Assembly: GCA_004322015.1 (NCBI GenBank)
Contig: SCQT01000003.1
Span: 1-32,987 of the forward strand
Source: Chitinophagaceae bacterium
Lineage (GTDB): Bacteria > Bacteroidota > Bacteroidia > Chitinophagales > Chitinophagaceae
Reading direction: 5' to 3'
DNA length: 32,987 bases
Shown: positions 8,943 through 19,338 of the stretch, piece after piece
How positions within the stretch are numbered: position 1 is the stretch's first letter
Layout: each line of letters starts with the position of its first letter
Translations under genes and position numbers: made by a program
Notes under the pieces: generated by a model
Told to the model about the DNA's origin: nothing
The model's database searches: none
The model's input: the letters and a program-made list of their open reading frames with translations, nothing else

Positions 8943-11900
8943 ATGAAAAAGTTTCAACTATGTCGTGATTTATTCGCCAACTGCAAAGGCGGAGGTAAAT
9001 TCATTTTAATGATTACAATTATTGTTCCAGCATTTATTCTCCCTATTCCAGGAAGTTTAATGGCGTTAGGAAACAGCAATAATATGTTTCTGAAGAACTA
9101 TTCCTTCACCCGTTTGAGAATTATTCCAAATAATGTGGAGGACACTACTATTACGGTACATGGCAGAGTCACCAATGTTGAGGGAACCCCCCTTTTTGAT
9201 GTTAGCATTCACTTAAATGGTACTGCTATAGGAACGAGTTCAGACCAAGAAGGGAAATACCAAGTCACCGTTCCCCGGGGAGGGTTATTAGTCTTTTCTT
9301 TTATAGGATATGAAACTCAAGCAGTTAAAATAGGTCAACAATCTATGCTAAATATTGAATTGAAGAAAAATGAAAAGCAATTGGGTGAGGTAGTTGTTAC
9401 GGCTTTAGGGGTAAAAGAGAATTCTAGTCAAATCACCTACGCTACTCAAACTATTGCGGGGAAGGCACTTACTACAGCTCCTTCAACTAATTTTGTGGAT
9501 ATGTTAACCGGGCAAGTGTCGGGAGTTAACATACACCAGAATGCGTCAGGAATCGGAGGCTCTGCTAATATAGTAATAAGAGGATTTAAATCTGTTCAGG
9601 GCTCTAATCAACCTTTAATCGTTGTTGATGGCATCCCAATAACAAACTTTTCATCAGACGTAATTAACCAAACCTTCACCAGCATGGATCAAGGGGATGT
9701 TCTTTCTACCTTAAACCCTCAGGATATAGCAAGTATTACAGTGCTAAAGGGAGCCTCGGCTGCTGCATTGTATGGAAGTGAAGCGGCTAATGGAGCCATA
9801 TTAATAACTACAAAACAGGGCAAGGCTGGTTCTACAGAGGTACATTTATCAACGGGACTAACAATAGATAAGGCCGCCTATGGCATACCAAAATTGCAAA
9901 ATTCATACGGAGAAACAGCACCTGGCTCAGAGGAGAGTTGGGGATCTCCTATATCGAACGCGCAAAACATTATTTCCGGATTCTTTCAGAATGGGATAAC
10001 AAATAACAATTCAATCTCTTTTTCATCAGGGAACGAGAAGTCCCAGACCTATGTTTCATATGGAAACACTTCTGCCCGAGGGATTATTCAGAGAAACAAC
10101 CTTTCGAGGAATACATTGAACGTTAACCAAACATCACATTATTTTAATAATAAACTGAGTATTAGCGCCAATCTCAGTATGATGAAACAAACAATGGATA
10201 ATCCAGTGGTAAGCGGATATCAAGCTACAGTTTTACGAGGATTATATGGGTTTCCAAGAGGATTGGATTTCACCCCTTATAAAAATTATGAGATATTCGA
10301 CTCTGTGAGGAATGTTTATACCCAACACTGGCCATTTATCACTGCTGATGATCAAAACCCATACTGGGTTGCAAATAAAAATGTGACGCAAAATAGTCAG
10401 GACAGGTCAATGGTGTCATTAACGGCGAAATACTTAATAACTGATTGGCTGAATATTCAGCTTCGGGGAAGCAGAGAAAAAGTAAGTGATCTAAATACCA
10501 TAGACTATTATTTGGGCACACAGGAAGCTTATGGAGGCTCAAACGGAGGATATCAATATCTAAATGAGACTAACACTCAATATTACGGAGATGCTTTATT
10601 AAATTTTATGAAAACTTTCAATAAATTTCGAGTAAATGCATTAATCGGAACGAGTATTAAAAATACAGAAACATACGGAGTAGCAGCGGGGAATTCCACT
10701 ACATTGTATATCCCAAATGTTTTTCTTTTACAAAACATGAGTGTGGCAAATGGCGTAACTGTTAGTCAATTGTCAAACCAACATGAACAGTTGCAATCGG
10801 TCTTTGGCAGTGCAAATTTATCTTATAACGAATGGCTTTACCTGAATGTTACTGGCAGGAACGATTGGGCTTCTACTTTGAGTTTTACACCCAATGTTTC
10901 ATTCTTTTATCCCTCTATCGGGTTGGGTTTGATATTAAATCAGGCGTTGAAACTTCCAACAGTAATAAGCTATGCAAAACTTCGTGGATCTTATGCAGTG
11001 GTCGGGAATGCGGTCCCCCTTTATGTAACTAATCCACAAAATCATATAAATAGTCAAGGCAACGTTAGATTTAATAATACAGCTCCATTTACAGATCTAA
11101 AGCCTGAAAAAACAAGATCTATTGAGTTAGGTGCAGAAGTCCGTTTATTTGAAGATCAATTTAGTTTAGATTTCACATACTATAAAAGCAATTCCATTAA
11201 TCAATTCTTCCCTATTGCAGTTCCTCCGGGCACAGGATTTAGCACACGTTTTGTTAACGCCGGAAATATTCAAAATTCAGGAGTTGAAATTAACGTCGGG
11301 TATTCAACACCCATTGGAAATCCTTTTCAATGGAAGTCAAATATAAATTTTACGCTTAATAGAAACGTGGTTAAATCTTTAGCATCCAGCCTAGGCATAA
11401 AGCAATTCGTATTGATAAACGATATAAATGACTATTCTTCCATCCTTACCATCGGCGGATCTTATGGGGATATTTATGGAACGGCATTAGAAAAAGATCC
11501 TAAAACCGGCAAGTTAATGATTGATACAAGTGGCGTCCCAATCCGAGCTTCAGGGCTGTCTTTTTTAGGTAATCCGAACCCTAAATTTCAAATGGGATGG
11601 AGCAATGATTTCAGCTATAAGAATTTTACATTAAGGATTTCCTTTGATGGACAAGATGGGGGGAAAGCTATGGACCTGACTGAACAAATGCTAGATCAGT
11701 TGGGGGTCTCCAAGGCCAGCGGCGTTGCAAGGGAAAGAGGTGGTGTAAAGGTCAACGGAATTGTAGCAGAAACCGGAGCTCCTATTAATACGGTAAGTGC
11801 ATACAACTGGTATCAAACTATTGGAGGAAGGGGAGGTGTAACAGGGGAATATATGTATGACCTTACAAATATTAGATTGAGGGAGATATCCATCGGTTAT

Positions 11901-12104
11901 TTATTACCCAAACGGATGCTAACAGGTAACTTCATAAAAAATATTGAACTTTCTTTAGTTGCAAGAAACATTGCATTTTTATACAATAAGGCACCGTTTG
12001 ATCCTGATCTCATATATGCCTCTCAAAATGGATATAACGGGGTCATGATATTTAATCAACCTTCGACCCGCAATCTCGGCTTTACTCTCAATGTAACTTT
12101 CTAA
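8943..12104 (+). CDS. susC: SusC/RagA-family TonB-linked outer-membrane transporter
   Basis: TonB-dependent outer-membrane receptor of 1053 residues that imports glycans captured by its SusD partner. A long N-terminus with a hydrophobic signal segment (about residues 20-40) precedes a carboxypeptidase-regulatory-like domain: VHGRVTNVEGTPLFDVSIHL through SFIGYETQAV. Next come the linker QLGEVVVTALGVKE and the plug domain, with the family marks SGVNIHQNASGIGG, IVIRGFKS and LIVVDGIPI, ending in GASAAALYGSEAANGAILITTK. The rest is the beta-barrel, ending in an aromatic residue as outer-membrane proteins do (TLNVTF). SusD follows after 30 nt. The start at 8943 gives a rather long leader; an internal ATG around 9009 (MITIIVPAF) could be the true start of the signal peptide. 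Confidence 0.95.
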   Translation: MKKFQLCRDLFANCKGGGKFILMITIIVPAFILPIPGSLMALGNSNNMFLKNYSFTRLRIIPNNVEDTTITVHGRVTNVEGTPLFDVSIHLNGTAIGTSSDQEGKYQVTVPRGGLLVFSFIGYETQAVKIGQQSMLNIELKKNEKQLGEVVVTALGVKENSSQITYATQTIAGKALTTAPSTNFVDMLTGQVSGVNIHQNASGIGGSANIVIRGFKSVQGSNQPLIVVDGIPITNFSSDVINQTFTSMDQGDVLSTLNPQDIASITVLKGASAAALYGSEAANGAILITTKQGKAGSTEVHLSTGLTIDKAAYGIPKLQNSYGETAPGSEESWGSPISNAQNIISGFFQNGITNNNSISFSSGNEKSQTYVSYGNTSARGIIQRNNLSRNTLNVNQTSHYFNNKLSISANLSMMKQTMDNPVVSGYQATVLRGLYGFPRGLDFTPYKNYEIFDSVRNVYTQHWPFITADDQNPYWVANKNVTQNSQDRSMVSLTAKYLITDWLNIQLRGSREKVSDLNTIDYYLGTQEAYGGSNGGYQYLNETNTQYYGDALLNFMKTFNKFRVNALIGTSIKNTETYGVAAGNSTTLYIPNVFLLQNMSVANGVTVSQLSNQHEQLQSVFGSANLSYNEWLYLNVTGRNDWASTLSFTPNVSFFYPSIGLGLILNQALKLPTVISYAKLRGSYAVVGNAVPLYVTNPQNHINSQGNVRFNNTAPFTDLKPEKTRSIELGAEVRLFEDQFSLDFTYYKSNSINQFFPIAVPPGTGFSTRFVNAGNIQNSGVEINVGYSTPIGNPFQWKSNINFTLNRNVVKSLASSLGIKQFVLINDINDYSSILTIGGSYGDIYGTALEKDPKTGKLMIDTSGVPIRASGLSFLGNPNPKFQMGWSNDFSYKNFTLRISFDGQDGGKAMDLTEQMLDQLGVSKASGVARERGGVKVNGIVAETGAPINTVSAYNWYQTIGGRGGVTGEYMYDLTNIRLREISIGYLLPKRMLTGNFIKNIELSLVARNIAFLYNKAPFDPDLIYASQNGYNGVMIFNQPSTRNLGFTLNVTF

Positions 12105-12134
12105 ATAAGATTCGTTAATTTAAAAATTAATAAC

Positions 12135-13739
12135 ATGAAAAGCAAGAAACTTTCTTCATACTTCGGTGTACTGCTAGTTTTTTTTGCAGTACTCTTTCTG
12201 GGATCATGTACTAAGGATTTCGAGAGTATTAACACTGATTCCAATGGGATAACCAATAAAGAGCTCCAGGTAGATTTTAATAATATAGGGCAATTCTTTC
12301 CTGCAATTCAACAAGCATTTAAAGTAAGTGACATACATAGTTTGGTTTCGATGGACGTAGGATACTACTTAGGGGCCGGAACTTACGGTGGATATTTTAT
12401 GAAATCGTACGGTGGGGGACAAGGTCCGGACACCTATACTTTCACCTCAGGAGTTTTAAATGAAATTATGTTTAATGATGGTTATAATAATCTAATGGCC
12501 CCCATTAATAACGTTGCACTTCGGGGGGCGCGGGTTTCTGCTCCAACATTTTGGGCAATTGCCCTGATTTTACAAGTTGCCGGAATGCAAAAAATAACCG
12601 ACATGTATGGACCTATTCCGTATAGTCAATTTGGCAAAGGCGGAGCCACCGTCAGTTATGATAATCAGGAATCTATTTATAACTTGTTCTTTTTACAATT
12701 GGACACTGCAATGAATACGTTGAAAAATTATATGGCAGCAAACCCGAATGCAACCCCTTTTGCAAAATTTGACGTTACGTACGGCGGTAGTTTTGCTAAG
12801 TGGTTGAAGCTTGCAAACTCCTTACGTTTGCGGTTAGCATTGCAGATTGTTAAAGTAGATCCATCTGAGGCCAAACTTCAGGCGGAAAAGGCTGTTGATC
12901 CGGCTAATGGAGGTGTGTTAACCTCCAATTCTGATAATGCGATGGTATCAGGTGGTCTCTATAATCTTGAGATCTTTCAAAGGGAATGGCAGGATAGTCA
13001 TGCAAACGCAGCAATAATTTCATACATGTCAGGGTATCACGATCCCAGGCTCAGTGAATATTTTGACCCATCAACTATTGTCCCTGGTGAATATGTTGGT
13101 CTTCGGACAGGTGGGATGTACTCCTCTGGAGGCATAGCTCAATCATTCTCTAAATTATCAGGTAACTTTACAAGGCAATCTCCGTACATCATAATGACAG
13201 CGGCAGAAGTTTATTTCCTGAGAGCTGAAGGTGCCTTGAGAGGTTGGAATATGGGAGGAGCTCCTGAGGATCTTTACAACAAAGGAATCGAAACTTCATT
13301 TGGGCAATGGGGAGTAGGAAGTGCCGCAGGAGCCTATATTAGTGACGATACAAGCATGCCGGCCAATTATGTTGATCCTTCGGTTCCTGCTAACAGTATC
13401 AATAGAATGACGACAATTCCAATTGCCTGGATGAACAATGCAACACAGGAACAAAATTTGGAGCAAATCATAACGCAGGAGTGGGTTGCAGACTTCCCTG
13501 ACGGGCCTTTAGCTTGGGATCTTTACCGTAGAACCGGTTACCCTAAACTTTTCCCAACTGCTAACAATTTTAGCGGAGGAACGGTCAACACTGCTATTCA
13601 AATCAGAAGGTTGCCTTATCCTCCAAACGAGTATGAAAATAACAATGCTGCTGTAACTAATGCGGTCAATAATTTGCTTGGCGGACCAGACAATGGAGGA
13701 ACCAGAGTATGGTGGGATGTTAATAAAGGAAATTTTTAA
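12135..13739 (+). CDS. susD: SusD/RagB-family glycan-binding lipoprotein
   Basis: Outer-membrane surface lipoprotein of 534 residues that binds the glycan and closes over SusC. The signal peptide ends in a lipobox FLGSC, with C25 as the lipidated residue, followed by TKDFESINTDSNGI, the typical start of the SusD-like (PF12741/PF12771) branch. The C-terminal portion carries QNLEQIITQEWVADFPDGPLAWDLYRRTGYP, split over the helix-turn-helix repeats of the fold, and RRLPYPPNEYENN, both characteristic of this branch. It is downstream of its SusC with a 30-nt gap, the canonical order. The glycan bound cannot be read from the sequence; the neighbouring GH78 enzyme suggests a rhamnose-containing ligand. 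Confidence 0.93.
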   Translation: MKSKKLSSYFGVLLVFFAVLFLGSCTKDFESINTDSNGITNKELQVDFNNIGQFFPAIQQAFKVSDIHSLVSMDVGYYLGAGTYGGYFMKSYGGGQGPDTYTFTSGVLNEIMFNDGYNNLMAPINNVALRGARVSAPTFWAIALILQVAGMQKITDMYGPIPYSQFGKGGATVSYDNQESIYNLFFLQLDTAMNTLKNYMAANPNATPFAKFDVTYGGSFAKWLKLANSLRLRLALQIVKVDPSEAKLQAEKAVDPANGGVLTSNSDNAMVSGGLYNLEIFQREWQDSHANAAIISYMSGYHDPRLSEYFDPSTIVPGEYVGLRTGGMYSSGGIAQSFSKLSGNFTRQSPYIIMTAAEVYFLRAEGALRGWNMGGAPEDLYNKGIETSFGQWGVGSAAGAYISDDTSMPANYVDPSVPANSINRMTTIPIAWMNNATQEQNLEQIITQEWVADFPDGPLAWDLYRRTGYPKLFPTANNFSGGTVNTAIQIRRLPYPPNEYENNNAAVTNAVNNLLGGPDNGGTRVWWDVNKGNF

Positions 13740-13790
13740 AAGAACGGTTAGAGGGCTATCATTGTCTTGAGTATTTTATAAGTCTATTGT

Positions 13791-15761
13791 ATGAAGTATT
13801 ATAGTTTTTGGTTGATTTTATTTTTACTTTTTGTATTTTCTTCCTGCCAACTTAGCAGGAACATAAACAGTGATTTCGCACTATATAAAAACAGTAATGA
13901 TTGGTCCCATGATTATGCCATGGGCAGCCCATCATGGGATACCTTTGAAAGATTACCGGGTAACCCTGTATATAGGGGTCATAAAGGCGAGGAGTGGCCG
14001 GTAAACGGATTCTTGTTTTTAGATCCCGTAAGCAGGGATTGGTATTTGTACATTGGTGTATATCGAGAATTCTATAAGAGTTATAAAGATTCTACACACA
14101 CCAGGGGAAGTAAGTGTATAGTTTATAAATCTTCTGATAAGGGAAAATCCTGGAAATTAATAGGAGATTTATTTCCTAATGATATGCCCTTTTTCAGTGA
14201 TTCTTTGAAATATGCGGGTGCCCCTGACGTGATGGTTACCTACGCAGATGGGAAATATCATATGGTATTTGATTGGGGCGCTAATGATTTCGATTGGGAA
14301 CATGCTTACCGGGGTGGGTTAGGTTACGCCGTTGCGGATAAACCAGAGGGCCCATGGATTGTATCGGCCAAGCCTATAAAAGTGGATACACAATTTTTAC
14401 ATAAGCCCTTATTAGGCAGATACTGGAGGATGTATGCTCCTATGATTGTCAAGCAGAAGAATGATTGGGTATTATTGTACATGATGGACACTCAACCGCC
14501 GCGTAGTTGGGCGCTGGCAGCCTCGACTTCCAAGGAACCATGGGGACCCTATACCCACACTACAATTTTACGTCATGCTGAGGTGAAGAAGCATTATCCA
14601 CCGCTCATAGAATATTTTCCTGCATTTACTTATAAAAAGTATGTTTATATTCCTGGTACTTCTGTGTCAATTAATAGGAATTATCAATATGTTCAACGTG
14701 TTAAAATAAAGGACGTTACTAATCCGGATAAATATAGAATATTCAATGCCGGTTCTTTTTGGCATCCAGAAAATGTCGAAAATGAATATGCGGGAATATG
14801 GGGACAAACATTCAGTGCTTTTATTGATAACAGAAATGATTCTATGTATGTGATGTTTCCTTCTAAAGATAAAAATGACTTTGGGACCATTAATTTAGCA
14901 AAAGCCTCCTGGAAACATTTATACAGGAATCAAGGATTCAATTTTGATGCGAACGAGGGGAATTCCTTTTTATTTATTAAAGAGGGTATAGATGTCGGTG
15001 AAATAAATATGAATTTCAGCCTTGACGGAACAATGCATTTAATTTGGGATTCTCATACTCCAATTGATATTCAGAATGGGTGGGGGAAATTTTCACTTGA
15101 TCAAAATAATGCAAATTATAAGGAGATAGTCATTAATAGAAGGAAATGGAAGATTAATGTATATGTTGACAACAATATTCAAACTATTGATTCAGGAACA
15201 ATCCAAAATTGGCAAAATACCGGAAACAACCTTATATTAAAAATAGTAAATAGTCAATATAGTCTTACCATAAATAGTACGGTACTTTGGGAGGGGAAAT
15301 TAAACGGCAATCCCGGCATAATGGGGGTGTTTCTTGATCCACATAGTTACCTTTATGCTAATAGCTTTTTGGTATCTGGAAAAAAAATTAAAGGCCATGT
15401 AACATACGGCTTTTACAGAGCCCTTGTGAATGCAGGGGATCAGGATAGCGATTGGACTTTCAAAAAAGATACCATGTTTCTCAATGGAAATGGAGCTGTA
15501 TCAAAGAAGGATTCAAGTTTTGCGAAGTGGAATTTTTTTGGAAAAAGGTTTAGCCTTTTTTCACCGAAGGGACCTCTTTATGGTACTGTTAATATATATC
15601 TAGACGGAAAGTTACTTAGGAGGATATCCCTCGAAGAAACCCAGCCCAAGAGGTCTTCAATGATCTTTCAGTCAGATACTTTTAGGCCGGGAGATCATGC
15701 AGTTTATATTGAATCTTCAGATGGACTACTTCCGGTTGATTGCATTAAAGTCGAACTTTGA
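13791..15761 (+). CDS. Beta-propeller glycoside-hydrolase-like lipoprotein (GH43/GH117-like)
   Basis: Secreted lipoprotein of 656 residues: hydrophobic leader, then FSSC with C19 as the lipid site. Residues about 45-380 show repeated blade-like segments typical of five-bladed propeller glycosidases (NPVYRGHKGEEWPVNG, GAPDVMVTYADGKYHMVFDW, YAPMIVKQKNDWVLLYMM, SKEPWGPYT). Acidic residues in these blades could form the active site, but I cannot fix the catalytic triad. A middle jelly-roll-like part follows, then a C-terminal beta domain (about residues 565-656) reading GPLYGTVNIYLDGKLL and FRPGDHAVYIESSD, as in many carbohydrate-active enzymes of Bacteroidota. It sits 51 nt after SusD, so it likely trims the same glycan at the cell surface. 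The precise family is uncertain. Confidence 0.65.
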   Translation: MKYYSFWLILFLLFVFSSCQLSRNINSDFALYKNSNDWSHDYAMGSPSWDTFERLPGNPVYRGHKGEEWPVNGFLFLDPVSRDWYLYIGVYREFYKSYKDSTHTRGSKCIVYKSSDKGKSWKLIGDLFPNDMPFFSDSLKYAGAPDVMVTYADGKYHMVFDWGANDFDWEHAYRGGLGYAVADKPEGPWIVSAKPIKVDTQFLHKPLLGRYWRMYAPMIVKQKNDWVLLYMMDTQPPRSWALAASTSKEPWGPYTHTTILRHAEVKKHYPPLIEYFPAFTYKKYVYIPGTSVSINRNYQYVQRVKIKDVTNPDKYRIFNAGSFWHPENVENEYAGIWGQTFSAFIDNRNDSMYVMFPSKDKNDFGTINLAKASWKHLYRNQGFNFDANEGNSFLFIKEGIDVGEINMNFSLDGTMHLIWDSHTPIDIQNGWGKFSLDQNNANYKEIVINRRKWKINVYVDNNIQTIDSGTIQNWQNTGNNLILKIVNSQYSLTINSTVLWEGKLNGNPGIMGVFLDPHSYLYANSFLVSGKKIKGHVTYGFYRALVNAGDQDSDWTFKKDTMFLNGNGAVSKKDSSFAKWNFFGKRFSLFSPKGPLYGTVNIYLDGKLLRRISLEETQPKRSSMIFQSDTFRPGDHAVYIESSDGLLPVDCIKVEL

Positions 15762-15814
15762 ATTGGTAGTCAGTGTTAAAGATTTATCCAATAATACTTT
15801 TAAAATATCATACT

Positions 15815-16618
15815 ATGTCATACTTTAAATTAAACCGAAAAGAAATAACCAATTACAAAAAAGACGGTTACATTATTGTAAGAGGATTTCTATCGAAAGA
15901 AGAAGTTGCCAAACTATCTAAAACCGCTTTCGGGGATGAAAATATTAAGAACCATGCTTTTGAGTTGAATGATAAAACAGGGAAAAAGACAAGACTTACG
16001 GAATGGTACAACCCACAAAATGATATCTATGGTATGCTGGCAAGATCTAAAAGGATGATAGAGTCAGTTGATAAATTAATGGATGGAGATGGGAAGGTTT
16101 GTCATTTTCATAGTAAGTTGATGCAGAAACAACCTAAAGTGGGTGGGGCATGGGAATGGCATCAGGATTACGGATACTGGTATAAGAATGAATTTCTGTT
16201 TCCTGACCAGATGATATCTGTAATGATTGCTATAACAGATGCAACTAAAGAGAATGGCTGTCTGCAAGTAATAAAAGGTTCCCATAAAATGGGGCGCGTT
16301 GAGCATGGATTATCTGGCGAACAAACAGGCGCTTCTGAACATTATGTTGATTTAGCTTTAAAAACGATGGATTTGGTATATGTGGAATTAAAAGCGGGAG
16401 ATGCCCTTCTTTTTCATAGTAACCTATTGCATCGATCAAACGCTAATCTCTCGAATAAACCGAGGTGGTCATTAATTTCCTGCTATAATAGGAGTAGTAA
16501 TGCACCCTATAATGAGTCATCAAAATCAAGTACCGTTCCTCTGAAAATGGTCCCGGATGAAGCAATGTTAGAATGGGAATTGCATGATATAAATGAAGCA
16601 GCAGATTTTGCAAAATAA
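15815..16618 (+). CDS. Phytanoyl-CoA dioxygenase (PhyH)-family Fe(II)/2OG oxygenase
   Basis: Cytoplasmic non-haem iron, 2-oxoglutarate-dependent oxygenase of about 267 residues from ATG 15815 (MSYFKLNRKEI). An upstream in-frame codon at 15773 would add residues with no family pattern. The N-terminal DGYIIVRGFLSKEEV is the usual PhyH opening. The facial triad is visible: WHQDYGYW gives H116 and D118, and LLHRSNAN gives H206, with R217 placed to bind 2-oxoglutarate. GCLQVIKGSHKMG is the conserved loop between them. PhyH proteins in sugar operons are thought to hydroxylate or demethylate small molecules. Here one might oxidise a methylated or deoxy sugar or an aglycone before the rhamnosidase and dehydrogenase steps; that is inference. 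Confidence 0.85.
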   Translation: MSYFKLNRKEITNYKKDGYIIVRGFLSKEEVAKLSKTAFGDENIKNHAFELNDKTGKKTRLTEWYNPQNDIYGMLARSKRMIESVDKLMDGDGKVCHFHSKLMQKQPKVGGAWEWHQDYGYWYKNEFLFPDQMISVMIAITDATKENGCLQVIKGSHKMGRVEHGLSGEQTGASEHYVDLALKTMDLVYVELKAGDALLFHSNLLHRSNANLSNKPRWSLISCYNRSSNAPYNESSKSSTVPLKMVPDEAMLEWELHDINEAADFAK

Positions 16619-16993
16619 AAGAATTAAAGACATTGACCATACAAGTTTCAGTTTGTAATAAACTAAAAAGCAGTTTGTCACGGCTGACTTTAGCGAACTT
16701 CGGACTATAAATAGAGGAGATAAACTATGATCATAGCATTTAGACAACTATGATTACTTTCAGTAAGAATGAACATGTTATTGGCAAATTCATAGCAGGT
16801 AATGAATGGCGGTTTTCTTTAAGCTATTTAAAATCTTTAAATGGGGATGCTAAAAATAAGAGGAGAATAGGACCGATAATTACGGGTGTATGAGATCATT
16901 TATTATTTCTGAAATATTTACAAAAGTCATAAAGTAAGCGAGTGGATAATTTTGAAATATGGAGTTATAAAATATTACTTTTTCAGTATAAAG
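16619..16993. other. 375-bp gap between the dioxygenase and rhamnosidase genes
   Basis: This is the only long gap inside the SusC-to-SDR run. A 47-codon open frame at 16750-16893 (MITFSKNEHVIGKFIAG...) has no recognisable family; its GNEWRFSLSYLKSL stretch vaguely recalls the start of glycoside-hydrolase beta domains and may be a decayed gene piece. The rest is AT-rich. The gap may hold a second promoter for the GH78-to-SDR genes, but I see no clear TAnnTTTG core or terminator. Confidence 0.35.
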
Positions 16994-19315
16994 ATGAAAC
17001 TACGCTATAATTTAGGAAAAAGGTATTTCCTTATTACCTTTCTATTGGTTTTTATTGGTCCAGGCAGAATGCTTTTTGGTGCGCCCATGCAACATTCAGG
17101 TTTATGGGAAGCACATTGGATCACTGCTGCTAAGAGCCAAAGTGCCACTAATACCTGGATATGCTTTCGCAAGGAAATAAAGATTCAGAAGAAGCCTGTC
17201 ATTGCCTTAGCAAAGATTGCAGTGGACAGCAAATATTGGTTGTGGATAAACAATAGGCTTGTCATATTTGAGGGCGGATTAAAAAGAGGCGCCACTCCCC
17301 GGGATACCTATTATGACGAGGTGAATATTGCTCCATATCTGCATAATGGAGTAAATACAATTGGTATATTACTTTGGTATTTTGGTAAAGATGGCTTTTC
17401 ACACAATAGTAGTGGAAAGGCTGGTATGGTTTTTCAATGTATTACTCCTGAAATGACCATATTAAGTGATGATTCATGGGAGGCAAGAATAGATCCTGCA
17501 TACGAAATTTCACCACTACCCCACCCCAATTATCGCTTGCCTGAATCAAACGTTTTTTATGATGCACGCAAAAGTTTAGGGCTTTGGTATTCTCCTGATT
17601 ATGACGCTGTTGCTCATGGTTTTGGAGCAGCTATGGAAATCGGGATACCCCCATGCGCACCATGGCATCAATTAATTAAGCGTCCTATTCCTCAATGGAA
17701 AGATTATGGATTAAATAAGTATGTTCGTAAAAGGATAATCTCTGGAAAGAATAACGATACTATAGTTTGTGTGTTACCTTATGATGCTCAAATTACTCCC
17801 TACCTGGATATAATATCACCTGCGGGTGAGAATATTAGCATACAGACAGATGCTCATGCAGACGGTGGCGCATTGAATGTCAGGGCGGGTTATATTACAA
17901 AAGAGGGCAGGCAAGCGTATGAAAGTTATGGATGGATGAATGGGAATAAAGTATATTATATTGTTCCCAAGGGAATTAAAATAATTGATTTAAAATATAG
18001 AGAAACAGGATATAATACAACTTTCCTTGGCAGTTTCAAAAGCAACTCGGCTTTTTTAAACCTATATTGGCAGAAGGCAAGACGTACCTTGTATGTTAAT
18101 ATGCGTGATAATTACATGGACTGCCCTGACCGGGAACGAGCCCAATGGCTTGGCGATGAAGTATTAGAATCAGGGGAAGCCTTCTACGCTTTGGATACTA
18201 TGAGTTATCTATTACAGAGAAAAGGAATGTATGAGATCATTGGATGGCAACGTCCTGACAGCACCCTTTTTGGTCCGATCCCTGCCGGCAATTGGAATAA
18301 GGAACTCCCCTGTCAGGTGTTGGCTTATATAGGATATTATGGCTTCTGGAATTATTATCTGTACACAGGGGACCGAAAAACAATTGAGGATCTTTATAAT
18401 AACGTAAAAAAATATGTGGCAGTGTGGAAGTTAAATGATAAAGGAACCGTTGTATTTCGTAAAGGCGGTTGGACATGGGGAGATTGGGGTGAGAATATTG
18501 ATACTGTGCTCCTGGAGAACGCGTGGTATTATTTAGCTGTAAAGGGGATGCGAAACATGGCAGAAGTTCTTTACAAAAAAAATGATGTGTTGTATTATCA
18601 AGGAATAATGGATACGCTAAAAGATGCCTTTAATAAACAATTTTGGAATGGGAATGCTTATCGCAGTCCGGCTTATAAATATGCAACCGATGACCGTTCC
18701 CAAGCATTGGCGGTGGTATCAGGGTTGGCTGACTCTACTAAGTACCCTGCTTTATTAAAAGTATTTAAACAGCAAGAGCACGCCAGTCCTTATATGGAAA
18801 AATACGTATTACAGGCTTTATACGTGATGGGTGATGCAGACTACGCATTAATCAGGATGAAGAAAAGGTTTGGGCCAATGGTTGATAACCCGGATTACAC
18901 TACTTTGTTTGAAGGATGGGGGGTAGGGAAAGAAGGGTTCGGTGGGGGAACGTTTAATCATGCGTGGAGTGGTGGCGGTCTTATATTGATGTCTCAGTAT
19001 ATATGTGGAATTAGTCCAATAGAACCAGGATATAGACTTTTTCATATGAAACCACAATTAGGAGTACTCCACTTCGCTCACGCCACGGTGCCTACAAACA
19101 GAGGAGAGATAAAGGTTTCTATTCAAAAGAGTGATAAACATTTTATAGTAAACCTGACAGTGCCTGAAGGTACAAAATGTGAGGTATCCATACCTGCTGT
19201 GTATGCACGCATCCTGTGTAATCAGAGACCCGTGAAGCCAGAGAAGCAGAATCAGGATAACGTTATTTTGATTGGGCCGGGAAGATTCCAATTTGATGCA
19301 GAAAAGGAGTCATAA
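16994..19315 (+). CDS. GH78-family alpha-L-rhamnosidase
   Basis: Exported glycosidase of about 773 residues. ATG 16994 (MKLRYNLGKRYFLITFLLVF) begins a standard signal peptide; a TTG at 16952 lies further upstream. After a galactose-binding-like N-domain (LWEAHWITA, DSKYWLWINNR, YLHNGVNTIGILLWYFG) comes the (alpha/alpha)6 barrel. The GH78 signature is at DCPDRERAQWLGDE, giving D376, E381 and D388, with E640 in TLFEGWG further on. The D-to-E-to-D spacing (5 and 7 residues) equals that of the characterised Bacillus enzyme RhaB (D567, E572, D579), where the distant E841 is the general base. Thus E381 is the likely acid and E640 the likely base. It is shorter than many GH78 enzymes. Co-location with dehydrogenase, lactonase and dehydratase supports release of L-rhamnose or a close 6-deoxy sugar. 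Confidence 0.9.
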   Translation: MKLRYNLGKRYFLITFLLVFIGPGRMLFGAPMQHSGLWEAHWITAAKSQSATNTWICFRKEIKIQKKPVIALAKIAVDSKYWLWINNRLVIFEGGLKRGATPRDTYYDEVNIAPYLHNGVNTIGILLWYFGKDGFSHNSSGKAGMVFQCITPEMTILSDDSWEARIDPAYEISPLPHPNYRLPESNVFYDARKSLGLWYSPDYDAVAHGFGAAMEIGIPPCAPWHQLIKRPIPQWKDYGLNKYVRKRIISGKNNDTIVCVLPYDAQITPYLDIISPAGENISIQTDAHADGGALNVRAGYITKEGRQAYESYGWMNGNKVYYIVPKGIKIIDLKYRETGYNTTFLGSFKSNSAFLNLYWQKARRTLYVNMRDNYMDCPDRERAQWLGDEVLESGEAFYALDTMSYLLQRKGMYEIIGWQRPDSTLFGPIPAGNWNKELPCQVLAYIGYYGFWNYYLYTGDRKTIEDLYNNVKKYVAVWKLNDKGTVVFRKGGWTWGDWGENIDTVLLENAWYYLAVKGMRNMAEVLYKKNDVLYYQGIMDTLKDAFNKQFWNGNAYRSPAYKYATDDRSQALAVVSGLADSTKYPALLKVFKQQEHASPYMEKYVLQALYVMGDADYALIRMKKRFGPMVDNPDYTTLFEGWGVGKEGFGGGTFNHAWSGGGLILMSQYICGISPIEPGYRLFHMKPQLGVLHFAHATVPTNRGEIKVSIQKSDKHFIVNLTVPEGTKCEVSIPAVYARILCNQRPVKPEKQNQDNVILIGPGRFQFDAEKES

Positions 19316-19338
19316 AATCACTTTTAAAAACATAGGAG

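Noticed and set aside
10832-11032. Open frame of 66 codons inside SusC
   Set aside because: It is a shadow of the SusC beta-barrel frame with no family features.
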